Below, one piece after another: positions 1-6,234 of a DNA stretch of 7,551 nucleotides. The translations under genes and the position numbers were made by a program. Under the pieces are notes generated by a model. It ran no database searches. It saw only the letters and a program-made list of their open reading frames with translations, and was not told where the DNA came from. Origin of the DNA: Clostridia bacterium (GTDB taxonomy: Bacteria; Bacillota; Clostridia; Oscillospirales; CAG-272); contig JAGBTR010000192.1 of the NCBI GenBank assembly GCA_017631215.1, positions 1 to 7,551 on the forward strand, given 5' to 3'. Within the stretch, counting starts at the first letter, position 1; every line of letters starts with the position of its first letter.

Positions 1-479
1 CGGGACTTGCCATCGTCGGTTGGGGCGTGGTGGAATACGGCGGTACGCGCTTTCGCCCCTAGGCCTACGGCTCGATCACGACGCCTAAGGAGATGACGAC
101 AGAGCAGCGTCTGTCCGAGATCTTTCGCGAGCTGAACGCCATCATCGACACCTACCATCCCGACTCGATGGCGGTCGAGGAGCTGTTCTTCAACACCAAC
201 CAGACGACGGGTATCCGCGTGGCCGAGGCGCGCGGCGTGATCCTGCTCGCGGGACAGCTCAAGGGAATTCCCATCGCGGAATACACGCCTCTTCAGGTCA
301 AGCAATCGGTGGTCGGATACGGTCGCGCCGAGAAGAAGCAGGTCATTACGATGGTGACGATGCTGCTGGGGCTCCCCAAGCCCCCCAAGCCCGACGATAC
401 CGCCGACGCACTCGCGCTGGCCATTACCCACGCGCACAGCGGTTGCTCGAGGCTGGCCGGGTATTACAATCTCAAATAA
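1..479 (+). CDS. ruvC: Crossover junction endodeoxyribonuclease RuvC, 5'-truncated by the window and interrupted by an in-frame TAG
   Basis: RuvC is the dimeric Mg-dependent nuclease that resolves Holliday junctions with RuvAB. The reading frame begins at base 3 and gives G-L-A-I-V-G-W-G-V-V, the segment that follows the first catalytic Asp (in G-I-D-P-G), so about eight residues lie upstream of the window. Three other metal-binding acids are present: Glu of V-E-E-L-F-F (codon 177-179) and the two Asp of D-T-A-D-A (396-398 and 405-407), as is the usual P-P-K-P-D-D-T-A-D-A-L-A end. Total length would be about 166 residues, normal for the family. The frame is broken by TAG at 60-62, where homologues continue through R-F-R-P-x-A-Y-G. 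The same frame resumes directly, so this is a nonsense codon and not a frameshift. A restart at ATG 93 would give 128 residues without the first catalytic Asp and probably without activity. Pseudogene, sequence error and UAG readthrough all remain possible. The family assignment is secure. Confidence 0.9.
60..62 (+). other. In-frame amber (TAG) codon inside ruvC
   Basis: The codon follows T-R-F-R-P and precedes A-Y-G-S-I-T-T, in the same frame on both sides. A single change from CAG (Gln), AAG, GAG, TTG or TCG would create it. It corresponds to about residue 28 of the full protein, between the first catalytic Asp and the second acidic residue, so termination here would destroy the enzyme. Confidence 0.9.
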
Positions 480-496
480 TTGGGGCTCTGCCCCAA
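480..496 (+). repeat. GC-rich perfect hairpin just after ruvC
   Basis: TTGGGGC (480-486) and GCCCCAA (490-496) pair perfectly over seven bases around a TCT loop. The hairpin begins one base after the ruvC TAA. No T-run follows directly on the + strand; the next T5 is at 513-517, inside the second hairpin. It is therefore not a textbook intrinsic terminator, although it may contribute to 3'-end formation. It forms the first part of a two-hairpin unit. Confidence 0.75.
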
Positions 497-502
497 CCCC
501 CG

Positions 503-534
503 CCAAAGAAACTTTTTGGAAAAAGTTCCTTTGG
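503..534 (+). repeat. AT-rich long hairpin, second half of a likely dispersed intergenic repeat
   Basis: The left arm at 503-517 pairs with the right arm at 520-534: six pairs, one A-C mismatch (509/528), then eight pairs, with GG at the centre. The arms contain CTTTTT and AAAAAG runs. Together with the GC-rich hairpin before it and the following AATCTTCAAAAACTTT (535-550), it resembles an intergenic element I recall from many Oscillospiraceae genomes; that is memory and was not searched. Such units may act as terminators, mRNA-stabilising elements or non-autonomous repeats. Nothing in the window repeats it, so dispersion cannot be tested here. Confidence 0.6.
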
Positions 535-563
535 AATCTTCAAAAACTTTAGACTGGTATGCG

Positions 564-578
564 GCACGGCTCTCGTGC
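564..578 (+). other. Small hairpin in the leader of the methyltransferase gene
   Basis: GCACG (564-568) and CGTGC (574-578) form a five-base stem with a GCTCT loop, 19 bases before the ribosome binding site at 598-601. It is short and may be chance in GC-rich DNA. I found no convincing -35/-10 pair in 535-609. Confidence 0.25.
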
Positions 579-597
579 GGTGCACGCGACCTTGAAT

Positions 598-601
598 GGA
601 G
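598..601 (+). promoter_or_regulatory. Ribosome binding site that sets the methyltransferase start at 610
   Basis: GGAG at 598-601 lies eight bases before ATG 610. The upstream in-frame ATG at 559 has no purine-rich site before it and would add 17 residues that look unlike the family, so 610 is preferred. Confidence 0.6.
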
Positions 602-609
602 ACGGACAT

Positions 610-1476
610 ATGTGGACTTCTGAAAACTGGAAAGATTATGAATTGCTCGATACCAACGACGGCGAAAGACTTGAGCGTTGGGGAAAATATATCCTTGTGC
701 GCCCCGACCCGCAGGTCATCTGGCACGGCGTGGCGGCACACCCTGCCTGGAAGCGCGCCGACGGTGTCTACCGTCGCTCCTCGTCGGGCGGTGGCAAATG
801 GGTGGTCAACAAGCTGCCCGAAAGCTGGAATATCCGCTACGGCTCGCTGGGCTTTGTCCTGCGTCCGATGGGCTTTAAGCATACGGGTCTGTTTCCCGAG
901 CAGGCGGCCAACTGGGATTGGTTTTCGCAGCTGATCCGCGAGGCAGAGCGCCCCATCCGCGTGCTCAATCTGTTCGCCTATACGGGCGGCGCCACGATGG
1001 CGGCAGCCGCTGCGGGCGCATCGGTCGTGCACGTCGATGCCGCTAAGGGCATTGTCGCACAGGCGAAAGAGAATGCTGTGCTGTCGGGGCTTGCCGACGC
1101 GCCCATCCGCTATATCGTCGATGATTGTAAAAAGTTCGTTGAGCGCGAGATCCGTCGAGGCAACCACTATGAGGGCATTATTATGGATCCCCCCTCTTAC
1201 GGACGCGGTCCGGGTGGCGAGGTGTGGAAGCTGGAGGACTGCGTGGACGAGCTGATCGGTCTTGCCGCACAGCTTCTCTCCGACAGACCGCTGTTCTTCC
1301 TCGTCAATTCCTATACGACGGGACTCTCTCCTCTGACGATGAGCTATCTGCTCGACCTCAAGGTCAAGGCGCGCTATGGCGGCACGATCGAGTCGGGCGA
1401 GCTTGGACTTCGCGTCACGCAAACGGGCGCGTATTTGCCGTGCGGTGCCAGCTCGCGCTGGACGGCGGTGCATTGA
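610..1476 (+). CDS. Class I SAM-dependent methyltransferase, RlmI/RlmK-like (COG1092 type)
   Basis: A 288-residue protein with a Rossmann-fold methyltransferase domain in its C-terminal two thirds. SAM motif I is V-L-N-L-F-A-Y-T-G-G (residues 118-127), the acidic residue after strand 2 is D143 in V-V-H-V-D, and motif IV is D-P-P-S-Y-G-R (193-199). This pattern belongs to the RlmI/RlmK branch that methylates large-subunit rRNA. The N-terminal part has the W-K-D-Y-E-L-L-D and E-R-W-G-K-Y-I-L-V-R-P-D-P-Q sequence I associate with a shorter branch lacking a recognisable PUA domain. Motif VI reads L-V-N-S-Y-T-T-G and lacks the Cys that m5C enzymes such as RlmI carry there, so the target base cannot be assigned. 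An RNA substrate is inferred from the family. The gene ends 41 bases before ecfA1 with no terminator between, so it is probably the first gene of the operon. No gene symbol is justified. Confidence 0.85.
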   Translation: MWTSENWKDYELLDTNDGERLERWGKYILVRPDPQVIWHGVAAHPAWKRADGVYRRSSSGGGKWVVNKLPESWNIRYGSLGFVLRPMGFKHTGLFPEQAANWDWFSQLIREAERPIRVLNLFAYTGGATMAAAAAGASVVHVDAAKGIVAQAKENAVLSGLADAPIRYIVDDCKKFVEREIRRGNHYEGIIMDPPSYGRGPGGEVWKLEDCVDELIGLAAQLLSDRPLFFLVNSYTTGLSPLTMSYLLDLKVKARYGGTIESGELGLRVTQTGAYLPCGASSRWTAVH

Positions 1477-1500
1477 ATCGGATACCGAACGCTTGAAATG

Positions 1501-1509
1501 AAAGGAAGG
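1501..1509 (+). promoter_or_regulatory. Ribosome binding site that sets the ecfA1 start at 1518
   Basis: AAAGGAAGG at 1501-1509 is eight bases before ATG 1518. The in-frame GTG at 1509 overlaps this site and cannot use it, so the longer start is rejected. Confidence 0.75.
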
Positions 1510-1517
1510 TGAGTGCG

Positions 1518-2408
1518 ATGTCACAGCCTTTTATCCATACCGAGCATCTGTCTTATTCCTACGAGGATGGCGCGGATGCGAAGCAAATGCCCGTGCTGCA
1601 CGACGTCAGCCTTGACGTGGCGCGCGGTGAGTATATCGCCATCATCGGACACAACGGCTCGGGAAAGTCGACCTTTGCCAAGCTGCTCAATCTGGTGCTG
1701 GAGCCGACCGACGGTAAGATTTTGATTGATGGGCAGGATATTACCTCGCCCGATATGACGGACGACGACCTGCTCGCGCTTCGCCGCAAGGTTGGTATGG
1801 TCTTTCAAAACCCGGATAACCAGCTGGTTGCTACCGTGGTCGAGGAGGACATTGCCTTCGGCCCCGAAAATCTCGGCGTGCCGTCTGCGGAGATCCGTGC
1901 AAGAGTAGACGAGGCACTTGCCGCGGTCGGTATGACCGAATACGCCCGTCACGAGCCGCACCGACTGTCGGGCGGACAGAAGCAACGCGTTGCTATTGCA
2001 GGTATCATCGCGATGATGCCCGATTGTATGATCTTTGACGAATCGACGGCAATGCTGGATCCCCTCGGTCGCCGTGAGGTGCTTGAGGTGATGGAGCGGC
2101 TGCACCGCGAGCGCGGGATCACGGTCATCACCATCACCCACCATATGGACGAGGCCGCACGTGCAGATCGCATTGTCGTACTGGATGACGGTCGCGTGCT
2201 TCGCGACGGTACCCCCGAGCAGATTTTCTCTGAGCCTGAGCTGCTGATGGAGATCGGACTTGACGTGCCGCAATCGGCAGCACTCGTTCACCGCCTGCGC
2301 AAGGCGGGGCTGTCACTCGACGGCGAGGTCGGAACGCCCGAGGCGTGCGTGGAGACGATCTGCCGTGCGTTTGCGGCGAGAGAGCATAACACTTTAGTGA
2401 ATGGATAA
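1518..2408 (+). CDS. ecfA1: Energy-coupling factor transporter ATP-binding protein EcfA1
   Basis: A 296-residue ABC ATPase, one of the paired cytoplasmic nucleotide-binding subunits that power ECF importers of vitamins and metal ions. Visible motifs are Walker A G-H-N-G-S-G-K-S-T (residues 44-52), Q-loop F-Q-N-P-D-N-Q (96-102, Gln 97), the E-E-D-I-A-F-G-P segment typical of the CbiO/EcfA family (109-116), signature L-S-G-G-Q (150-154), Walker B M-I-F-D-E with catalytic Glu 175, D-loop M-L-D-P-L-G (179-184) and switch His in T-I-T-H-H (His 208). F-D-E-S-T-A-M-L-D-P rather than L-D-E-P marks it as the EcfA1 member of the pair. The C-terminal extension after residue 235, which in this family helps EcfA dimerisation, is present. 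Seven bases separate its TAA from the preferred ecfA2 start. All catalytic residues are intact. Confidence 0.95.
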   Translation: MSQPFIHTEHLSYSYEDGADAKQMPVLHDVSLDVARGEYIAIIGHNGSGKSTFAKLLNLVLEPTDGKILIDGQDITSPDMTDDDLLALRRKVGMVFQNPDNQLVATVVEEDIAFGPENLGVPSAEIRARVDEALAAVGMTEYARHEPHRLSGGQKQRVAIAGIIAMMPDCMIFDESTAMLDPLGRREVLEVMERLHRERGITVITITHHMDEAARADRIVVLDDGRVLRDGTPEQIFSEPELLMEIGLDVPQSAALVHRLRKAGLSLDGEVGTPEACVETICRAFAAREHNTLVNG

Positions 2409-2415
2409 CGGAACT

Positions 2416-3294
2416 ATGTCGAAAATCACTTTGGAAAACGTCAGCTACGTCTATGGCGAGGGCACCCCGTTTGAGATGCACGCGCTCCGTGACGTCAGCT
2501 TTTCGATCCGCGAGAACGCCGTGACGGGCTTGATCGGGCATACGGGCTCGGGAAAGTCCACGCTGGTGCAGCTGTTCAACGGTCTGACACGACCGATGGC
2601 GGGACGCGTCCTTCTGGACGGTGCGGATATTTGGGAAAAGCCAAAGCAGATCAAGCAGATCCGCTTTCGCGTGGGGCTTGTGATGCAATATCCCGAGTAC
2701 CAGCTCTTTGAGGAGACGGTGCGCGCTGATATTGCGTTCGGTCCTAAGAATATGGGACTGCCTGCCGATGAGATCGAGGCACGTGTCCGCGAGGCGGCCG
2801 AGCTGGTCGGCTTGGATGAGGCGTTGCTTGATCATTCTCCCTTTGACTTGTCGGGCGGAGAAAAGCGCCGCGTTGCCATCGCGGGCATCATTGCGATGCG
2901 CCCCGAGGTGCTGGTGCTGGATGAGCCTGCCGCGGGTCTTGATCCGCGCGGTCGCGACCGCATATTGACGCAGGTGCGTGAATATCAGAGACGCAGTGGC
3001 GCGACAGTTGTGATCGTCAGCCACAGTATGGAGGATATGGCACGCTTTTGTGATGATATCGTCGTGCTGGCGCGCGGCGAGCTGGTGATGCAGGGAAAAA
3101 CCGACGAGGTGTTTGCTCACGCAGACCGTCTTGCTCAGGTTGGCTTGAATATCCCCGAGATCTCGCGCGTGTGCGCGATGCTTCGTGCACGCGGCATCCC
3201 GATGGATGAGGGCATCTTTACCGTCGACGCCGCCGCGCGGTGTCTTGAGCGCCTTCTCGGTGCGACGGACGGAGAGGGGGCGAGTACACGATGA
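2416..3294 (+). CDS. ecfA2: Energy-coupling factor transporter ATP-binding protein EcfA2
   Basis: A 292-residue ABC ATPase, partner of EcfA1 in the heterodimeric motor that couples ATP hydrolysis to EcfT and an S component. Motifs are Walker A G-H-T-G-S-G-K-S-T (41-49), Q-loop M-Q-Y-P-E-Y-Q-L-F (90-98), D-I-A-F-G-P-K-N-M-G (105-114), signature L-S-G-G-E (145-149), Walker B V-L-V-L-D-E-P (165-171, catalytic Glu 170), D-loop G-L-D-P-R-G (174-179) and switch His 203 in V-S-H-S. Y-P-E-Y-Q-L-F and L-D-E-P-A-A-G-L-D-P are typical of EcfA2. An earlier in-frame ATG at 2401 overlaps the ecfA1 stop, but it has no ribosome binding site. ATG 2416 follows G-G-A-rich bases (2403-2412) and gives the usual M-S-K-I-T-L-E-N-V-S-Y start, so it is preferred with moderate certainty. 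Its TGA overlaps the ecfT ATG by four bases (ATGA), which suggests translational coupling. Confidence 0.95.
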   Translation: MSKITLENVSYVYGEGTPFEMHALRDVSFSIRENAVTGLIGHTGSGKSTLVQLFNGLTRPMAGRVLLDGADIWEKPKQIKQIRFRVGLVMQYPEYQLFEETVRADIAFGPKNMGLPADEIEARVREAAELVGLDEALLDHSPFDLSGGEKRRVAIAGIIAMRPEVLVLDEPAAGLDPRGRDRILTQVREYQRRSGATVVIVSHSMEDMARFCDDIVVLARGELVMQGKTDEVFAHADRLAQVGLNIPEISRVCAMLRARGIPMDEGIFTVDAAARCLERLLGATDGEGASTR

Positions 3295-4109
3295 AGGGAA
3301 TTGCCTTGGGTCAATATTACCCCTCGGGATCCGTCTTGCACCGTCTCGATCCCCGAATGAAGGTCATCATCGCGGTGCTTTATATCGTGACGACCTTCCT
3401 TGCCAAGAACGTGACGGCGTTTGCACTTCTGCTTGTGTCGATGCTGCTTCTGATCGCCGTCAGCCGTATACCGCTTCGCATCGTGCTCTCGGGCATCAAG
3501 CCCGTGCTGATGATTATGCTGTTTACGATGGTCATCAATCTCTTCTTCGTGGGTGGCGAGCGGCTGCTGTTTGAGTGGAAATTCATTCGTATCTACGTCG
3601 AAGGACTTTATCAGGCGGCGTTTATGGCCATCCGCATCGTCGTGCTGATCGTGGGAACGAGTATGCTTCTCACCTATACCACCACGCCCATTATGCTGAC
3701 CGATGCACTGGAGCGATTGCTTGCCCCCTTGCGGGTGCTGCACGTGCCCGTACACGAGTTTGCGATGATGATGACCATTGCGCTTCGCTTTATTCCCACG
3801 CTGATGGAGGAGACCGAAAAGATCATGGCGGCGCAGAAGGCGCGCGGTGCCGATTTTACCAGCGGCTCGCTCGTCTCGCGTGCCAAGGCGCTCATTCCCA
3901 TTCTGATCCCGCTGTTCGTCTCGGCCTTCCGCCGTGCGGACGATCTGGCGACGGCGATGGAGTGCCGCTGCTACCACGGCGGCAAGGGAAGAACGCGTAT
4001 GACCGTGTTACACTTCCACCTCGGTGATTTTGTCGCGCTGACCGTTTTCGTCGCGTTGGGCGCAGGGCTGATCCTTGCCAACCGCTACGGCTTTGGCTTT
4101 TCTATGTAA
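3291..4109 (+). CDS. ecfT: Energy-coupling factor transporter transmembrane protein EcfT
   Basis: A 272-residue integral membrane protein that couples the EcfA1/EcfA2 ATPases to a substrate-binding S component. It begins with the family's G-Q-Y-Y-P-S-G-S-V-L-H-R-L-D-P-R segment, followed by hydrophobic spans at about 25-57, 70-87, 107-128, 156-170, 200-214 and 245-263. Two cytoplasmic coupling-helix motifs contact the ATPases: A-R-G at 184-186 (in A-Q-K-A-R-G-A-D-F) and a second motif at 224-227, A-M-E-C-R-C-Y-H-G-G. In the second, Cys 225 stands where I expect Ala or Ser; the key Arg 226 is kept. The start overlaps the ecfA2 stop and truA follows after 21 bases. Without a linked S component the substrate cannot be told; group II modules serve several S components encoded elsewhere. 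Confidence 0.95.
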   Translation: MKGIALGQYYPSGSVLHRLDPRMKVIIAVLYIVTTFLAKNVTAFALLLVSMLLLIAVSRIPLRIVLSGIKPVLMIMLFTMVINLFFVGGERLLFEWKFIRIYVEGLYQAAFMAIRIVVLIVGTSMLLTYTTTPIMLTDALERLLAPLRVLHVPVHEFAMMMTIALRFIPTLMEETEKIMAAQKARGADFTSGSLVSRAKALIPILIPLFVSAFRRADDLATAMECRCYHGGKGRTRMTVLHFHLGDFVALTVFVALGAGLILANRYGFGFSM

Positions 4110-4130
4110 ATTTGACAGAAGGAGGATGCT

Positions 4131-4925
4131 ATGAAGGCCTTGATCAAGTTTCGCTTTGTCGGAACGGCATACAATGGATATCAGGTGCAGCCCCGTGGCA
4201 TCCCGACGGTTCAACGTGCACTCAACGAGGCGGCGCTCTCGCTGTTTGGATATGAGTGCGACGTGATGGGCTGTAGCCGCACCGACGCGGGCGTTCACGC
4301 ATGCGCCTTTTGCGCGGCTGTTTCAAAAAAAGGGCAGACCGATCTGCCGACCACCGTTGCCGCGGCGAATATTCCGCGCGCGATGTGCCAGTTTCTGCCG
4401 CCCGATATCGCCGTGACGCACGCCTGCTTCGTGCCCGACGATTTTCATCCGCGCTATGCGGTCGTTGCCAAGGAATACGAATACCGTTACTACAACGCCC
4501 CCATCCGTGATCCCTTTGAGGAGCATCGGAGCTGGCATATTCCGTCTCCGCTTTTGCCCGACGCGGTCGAGCGTATGCGCGCGGCGGCCAAGCATCTGGA
4601 GGGCACGCACGATTTCTCCGCCTATATGGCGCAGGGCTCGCGCATCACCGACGCCACGCGCACCATTCGCTACACGAGCGTCGAGCGGCAGGGGGATATT
4701 CTTTCCTTCCGCGTGTGCGCGGACGGATTCCTTTACAATATGGTACGCATTCTGGCAGGAACGCTGTACGAGGTCGCCGTCGGACGGCGTGAGCCTGACA
4801 GCATTCCAAGCCTGACAGACGCGCGCGAGCGGGCAAGGGCGGGGCAGACCGCACCGCCTGACGGTCTGTATCTTTCGCGCGTATACTACGACCGACCCGA
4901 TCTTTTACCCAAGGGTTGGGATTGA
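4131..4925 (+). CDS. truA: tRNA pseudouridine(38-40) synthase TruA
   Basis: A 264-residue pseudouridine synthase that isomerises uridines at positions 38, 39 and 40 of the tRNA anticodon arm. The catalytic Asp is D52 in C-S-R-T-D-A-G-V-H-A. Other family landmarks are F-V-G-T-A-Y-N-G-Y-Q-V-Q (9-20), P-T-V-Q-R-A-L (25-31), A-K-E-Y-E-Y-R-Y-Y-N with its conserved Tyr residues, H-D-F-S-A-Y, D-G-F-L-Y-N-M-V-R-I-L-A-G-T-L, and the C-terminal A-P-P-D-G-L-Y-L. Length is normal and no key residue is missing. A strong site AGAAGGAGG (4117-4125) precedes ATG 4131. Placement immediately after ecfA1-ecfA2-ecfT is the common Firmicutes order. The next gene starts 24 bases after its TGA. Confidence 0.97.
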   Translation: MKALIKFRFVGTAYNGYQVQPRGIPTVQRALNEAALSLFGYECDVMGCSRTDAGVHACAFCAAVSKKGQTDLPTTVAAANIPRAMCQFLPPDIAVTHACFVPDDFHPRYAVVAKEYEYRYYNAPIRDPFEEHRSWHIPSPLLPDAVERMRAAAKHLEGTHDFSAYMAQGSRITDATRTIRYTSVERQGDILSFRVCADGFLYNMVRILAGTLYEVAVGRREPDSIPSLTDARERARAGQTAPPDGLYLSRVYYDRPDLLPKGWD

Positions 4926-4935
4926 TCTTTGATAG

Positions 4936-4942
4936 AAAGGGG
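4936..4942 (+). promoter_or_regulatory. Ribosome binding site that sets the DUF5711 gene start at 4950
   Basis: AAAGGGG at 4936-4942 is seven bases before ATG 4950. The in-frame TTG at 4929 lies upstream of this site and is rejected; ATG 4959 is possible but spaced too far. Confidence 0.65.
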
Positions 4943-4949
4943 TGCTCGT

Positions 4950-6212
4950 ATGCCGAATATGGACAAGTGGCGAGAGAAGCTGTCGCGTCTTTTGGGCAAG
5001 CGCAACACCCGTGACAAGGAGACGCAGGAGATCCGCGGCGCACTGACCGACGCGGGCTACTATGAGGAGGTCTCGCTCCGCTATGCCTCGGCACAGCTGA
5101 TCGGTATGATGCTGCTGGCGGTCTTTGTGGCCGTTTCACTGTTGACCAATGCCTCACTGCTGTCCTCGGATAACCTTGTGTTTTTTGCCAAGGATATGAC
5201 CACCGCCCTCTCTGCCGTTGAGCGAGAGGCACGGGATACCGTCGTCTACACGGCGGATGCGGACAATCGCTATACGCTGTTTCGCGACGGACTTGCGGTG
5301 CTTGGCAGCGATAAGCTGACCGTGTTTACCGCAACGGGGCGTGAGGCGTATACAGCGCGTCACAGCTATGCCTCGCCGCATATCGTCTCCTCGGGGCGGT
5401 ATCTGATCACCTATGATCTGGGCGGACGCTCGTACGATCTTTACAATTCCTTTGCCTGCGTCAAGAGCGGGCAAGCAGAAGCGGCGATCCGCGGGGCAGC
5501 GGCGGCCAATAACGGCTACTATGCCATCATCACGGACGGCACCGAGTACGCCTCGCGTGTGACGCTGTATAACGACCGCTTTCAAGCCATCAACCGCTAC
5601 AATCTCAAGGAATATACCGTCTGCGCCGACCTTGACGAGCAGGGTGAGCGATTGCTTCTGGCATCGGTCTCTGCGCAGAATGGACGTATGACAACGCATC
5701 TGTTGCTTGCCACACCGGGGCAGGGAGAGGCGGATGCCGCGTGGACGGTGTCGGATGCCTATCCCGTCGCGGCACACATCACCGACGATGGCCTTGTGAT
5801 GCTGCTGTCAACCGATTTCGTTTGCTTTTTTGATGCCGAGGGAAACGAGCTCTCGCGTCATTCCATCGATACCGACCGTGTGGTTGCTCACCGCACAGGC
5901 TCGTTTGGCTGTGTGATAGTACTGCGCGCCGCATCGTATGATGCGAACGCTGAGGTGCTGGCATTCAATGCCAAGGGACAATTGTGTCATCATTTGACCT
6001 TTACGGACAGCGTGCGCGACGCCGTGCTTTTCGGTACGACGCTTTCGGTGCTGACCGACGGAAGGCTTGCCTGCTACGCGGAGGGCTCGGACGAGGCGTT
6101 CGACACCGCTGAGCTGACGGGACAGTATACCCGGATCGAAGCGTATGCCGAGGGCGAGAATTACGTCTGCGGCGAGGCCAAGGCCATTACCGTCCGTATG
6201 CCGATCCAATAA
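4950..6212 (+). CDS. DUF5711-family one-pass membrane protein with a predicted beta-propeller-like outer domain
   Basis: A 420-residue protein of unknown function. The first 45 residues are charged (W-R-E-K-L-S-R-L-L-G-K-R) and probably cytoplasmic. One hydrophobic segment at about 48-66 (L-I-G-M-M-L-L-A-V-F-V-A-V-S-L-L) is followed by a region of about 350 residues rich in short beta-strand-like segments with repeated glycine/aspartate turns, for example F-R-D-G-L-A-V-L-G, G-R-Y-L-I-T-Y-D-L-G-G, N-N-G-Y-Y-A-I-I-T-D-G and D-D-G-L-V-M-L-L-S-T. This suggests a WD40/PQQ-like propeller on the outer face of the membrane. The positive charges before the helix and their absence after it support an N-in topology. 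The DUF5711 label comes from recognising the overall pattern and was not checked by profile search. It sits 24 bases after truA and 22 before cvpA, so it is likely cotranscribed. A role in envelope sensing or assembly is possible but unproven. Confidence 0.7.
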   Translation: MPNMDKWREKLSRLLGKRNTRDKETQEIRGALTDAGYYEEVSLRYASAQLIGMMLLAVFVAVSLLTNASLLSSDNLVFFAKDMTTALSAVEREARDTVVYTADADNRYTLFRDGLAVLGSDKLTVFTATGREAYTARHSYASPHIVSSGRYLITYDLGGRSYDLYNSFACVKSGQAEAAIRGAAAANNGYYAIITDGTEYASRVTLYNDRFQAINRYNLKEYTVCADLDEQGERLLLASVSAQNGRMTTHLLLATPGQGEADAAWTVSDAYPVAAHITDDGLVMLLSTDFVCFFDAEGNELSRHSIDTDRVVAHRTGSFGCVIVLRAASYDANAEVLAFNAKGQLCHHLTFTDSVRDAVLFGTTLSVLTDGRLACYAEGSDEAFDTAELTGQYTRIEAYAEGENYVCGEAKAITVRMPIQ

Positions 6213-6234
6213 TAATACTGTAAGGAGGAACACT

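Noticed and set aside
93..479. Translation restart of ruvC at ATG 93 as a functional short protein
   Set aside because: AAGGAG touches the ATG with no spacing, and the product would lack the first catalytic Asp and first beta strand. An open frame remains, but function is unlikely.
480..534. A standard intrinsic terminator after ruvC
   Set aside because: Neither hairpin is followed by a T-run on the + strand; the T5 lies inside the second stem. I record hairpins and only a possible terminating effect.
1509..1517. GTG 1509 as the ecfA1 start
   Set aside because: It overlaps the ribosome binding site that fits ATG 1518.
472..1524. A 350-codon open frame on the minus strand across the methyltransferase gene
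   Set aside because: It is a shadow of the methyltransferase caused by GC-rich codon bias. It has low-complexity Arg/His-rich translation, no family motif, and its end runs through the intergenic hairpins.
2134..3120. A 328-codon open frame on the minus strand across ecfA1/ecfA2
   Set aside because: It is antisense to two clearly functional ABC ATPases, has no recognisable domain and no ribosome binding site of note.
3135..3977. A 280-codon open frame on the minus strand across ecfA2/ecfT
   Set aside because: The translation is rich in His, Arg, Asp and Gln, as expected for the complement of a membrane protein gene; no motif is seen.
5154..5777. A 207-codon open frame on the minus strand across the DUF5711 gene
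   Set aside because: It is a shadow frame with no domain and no fitting start context.
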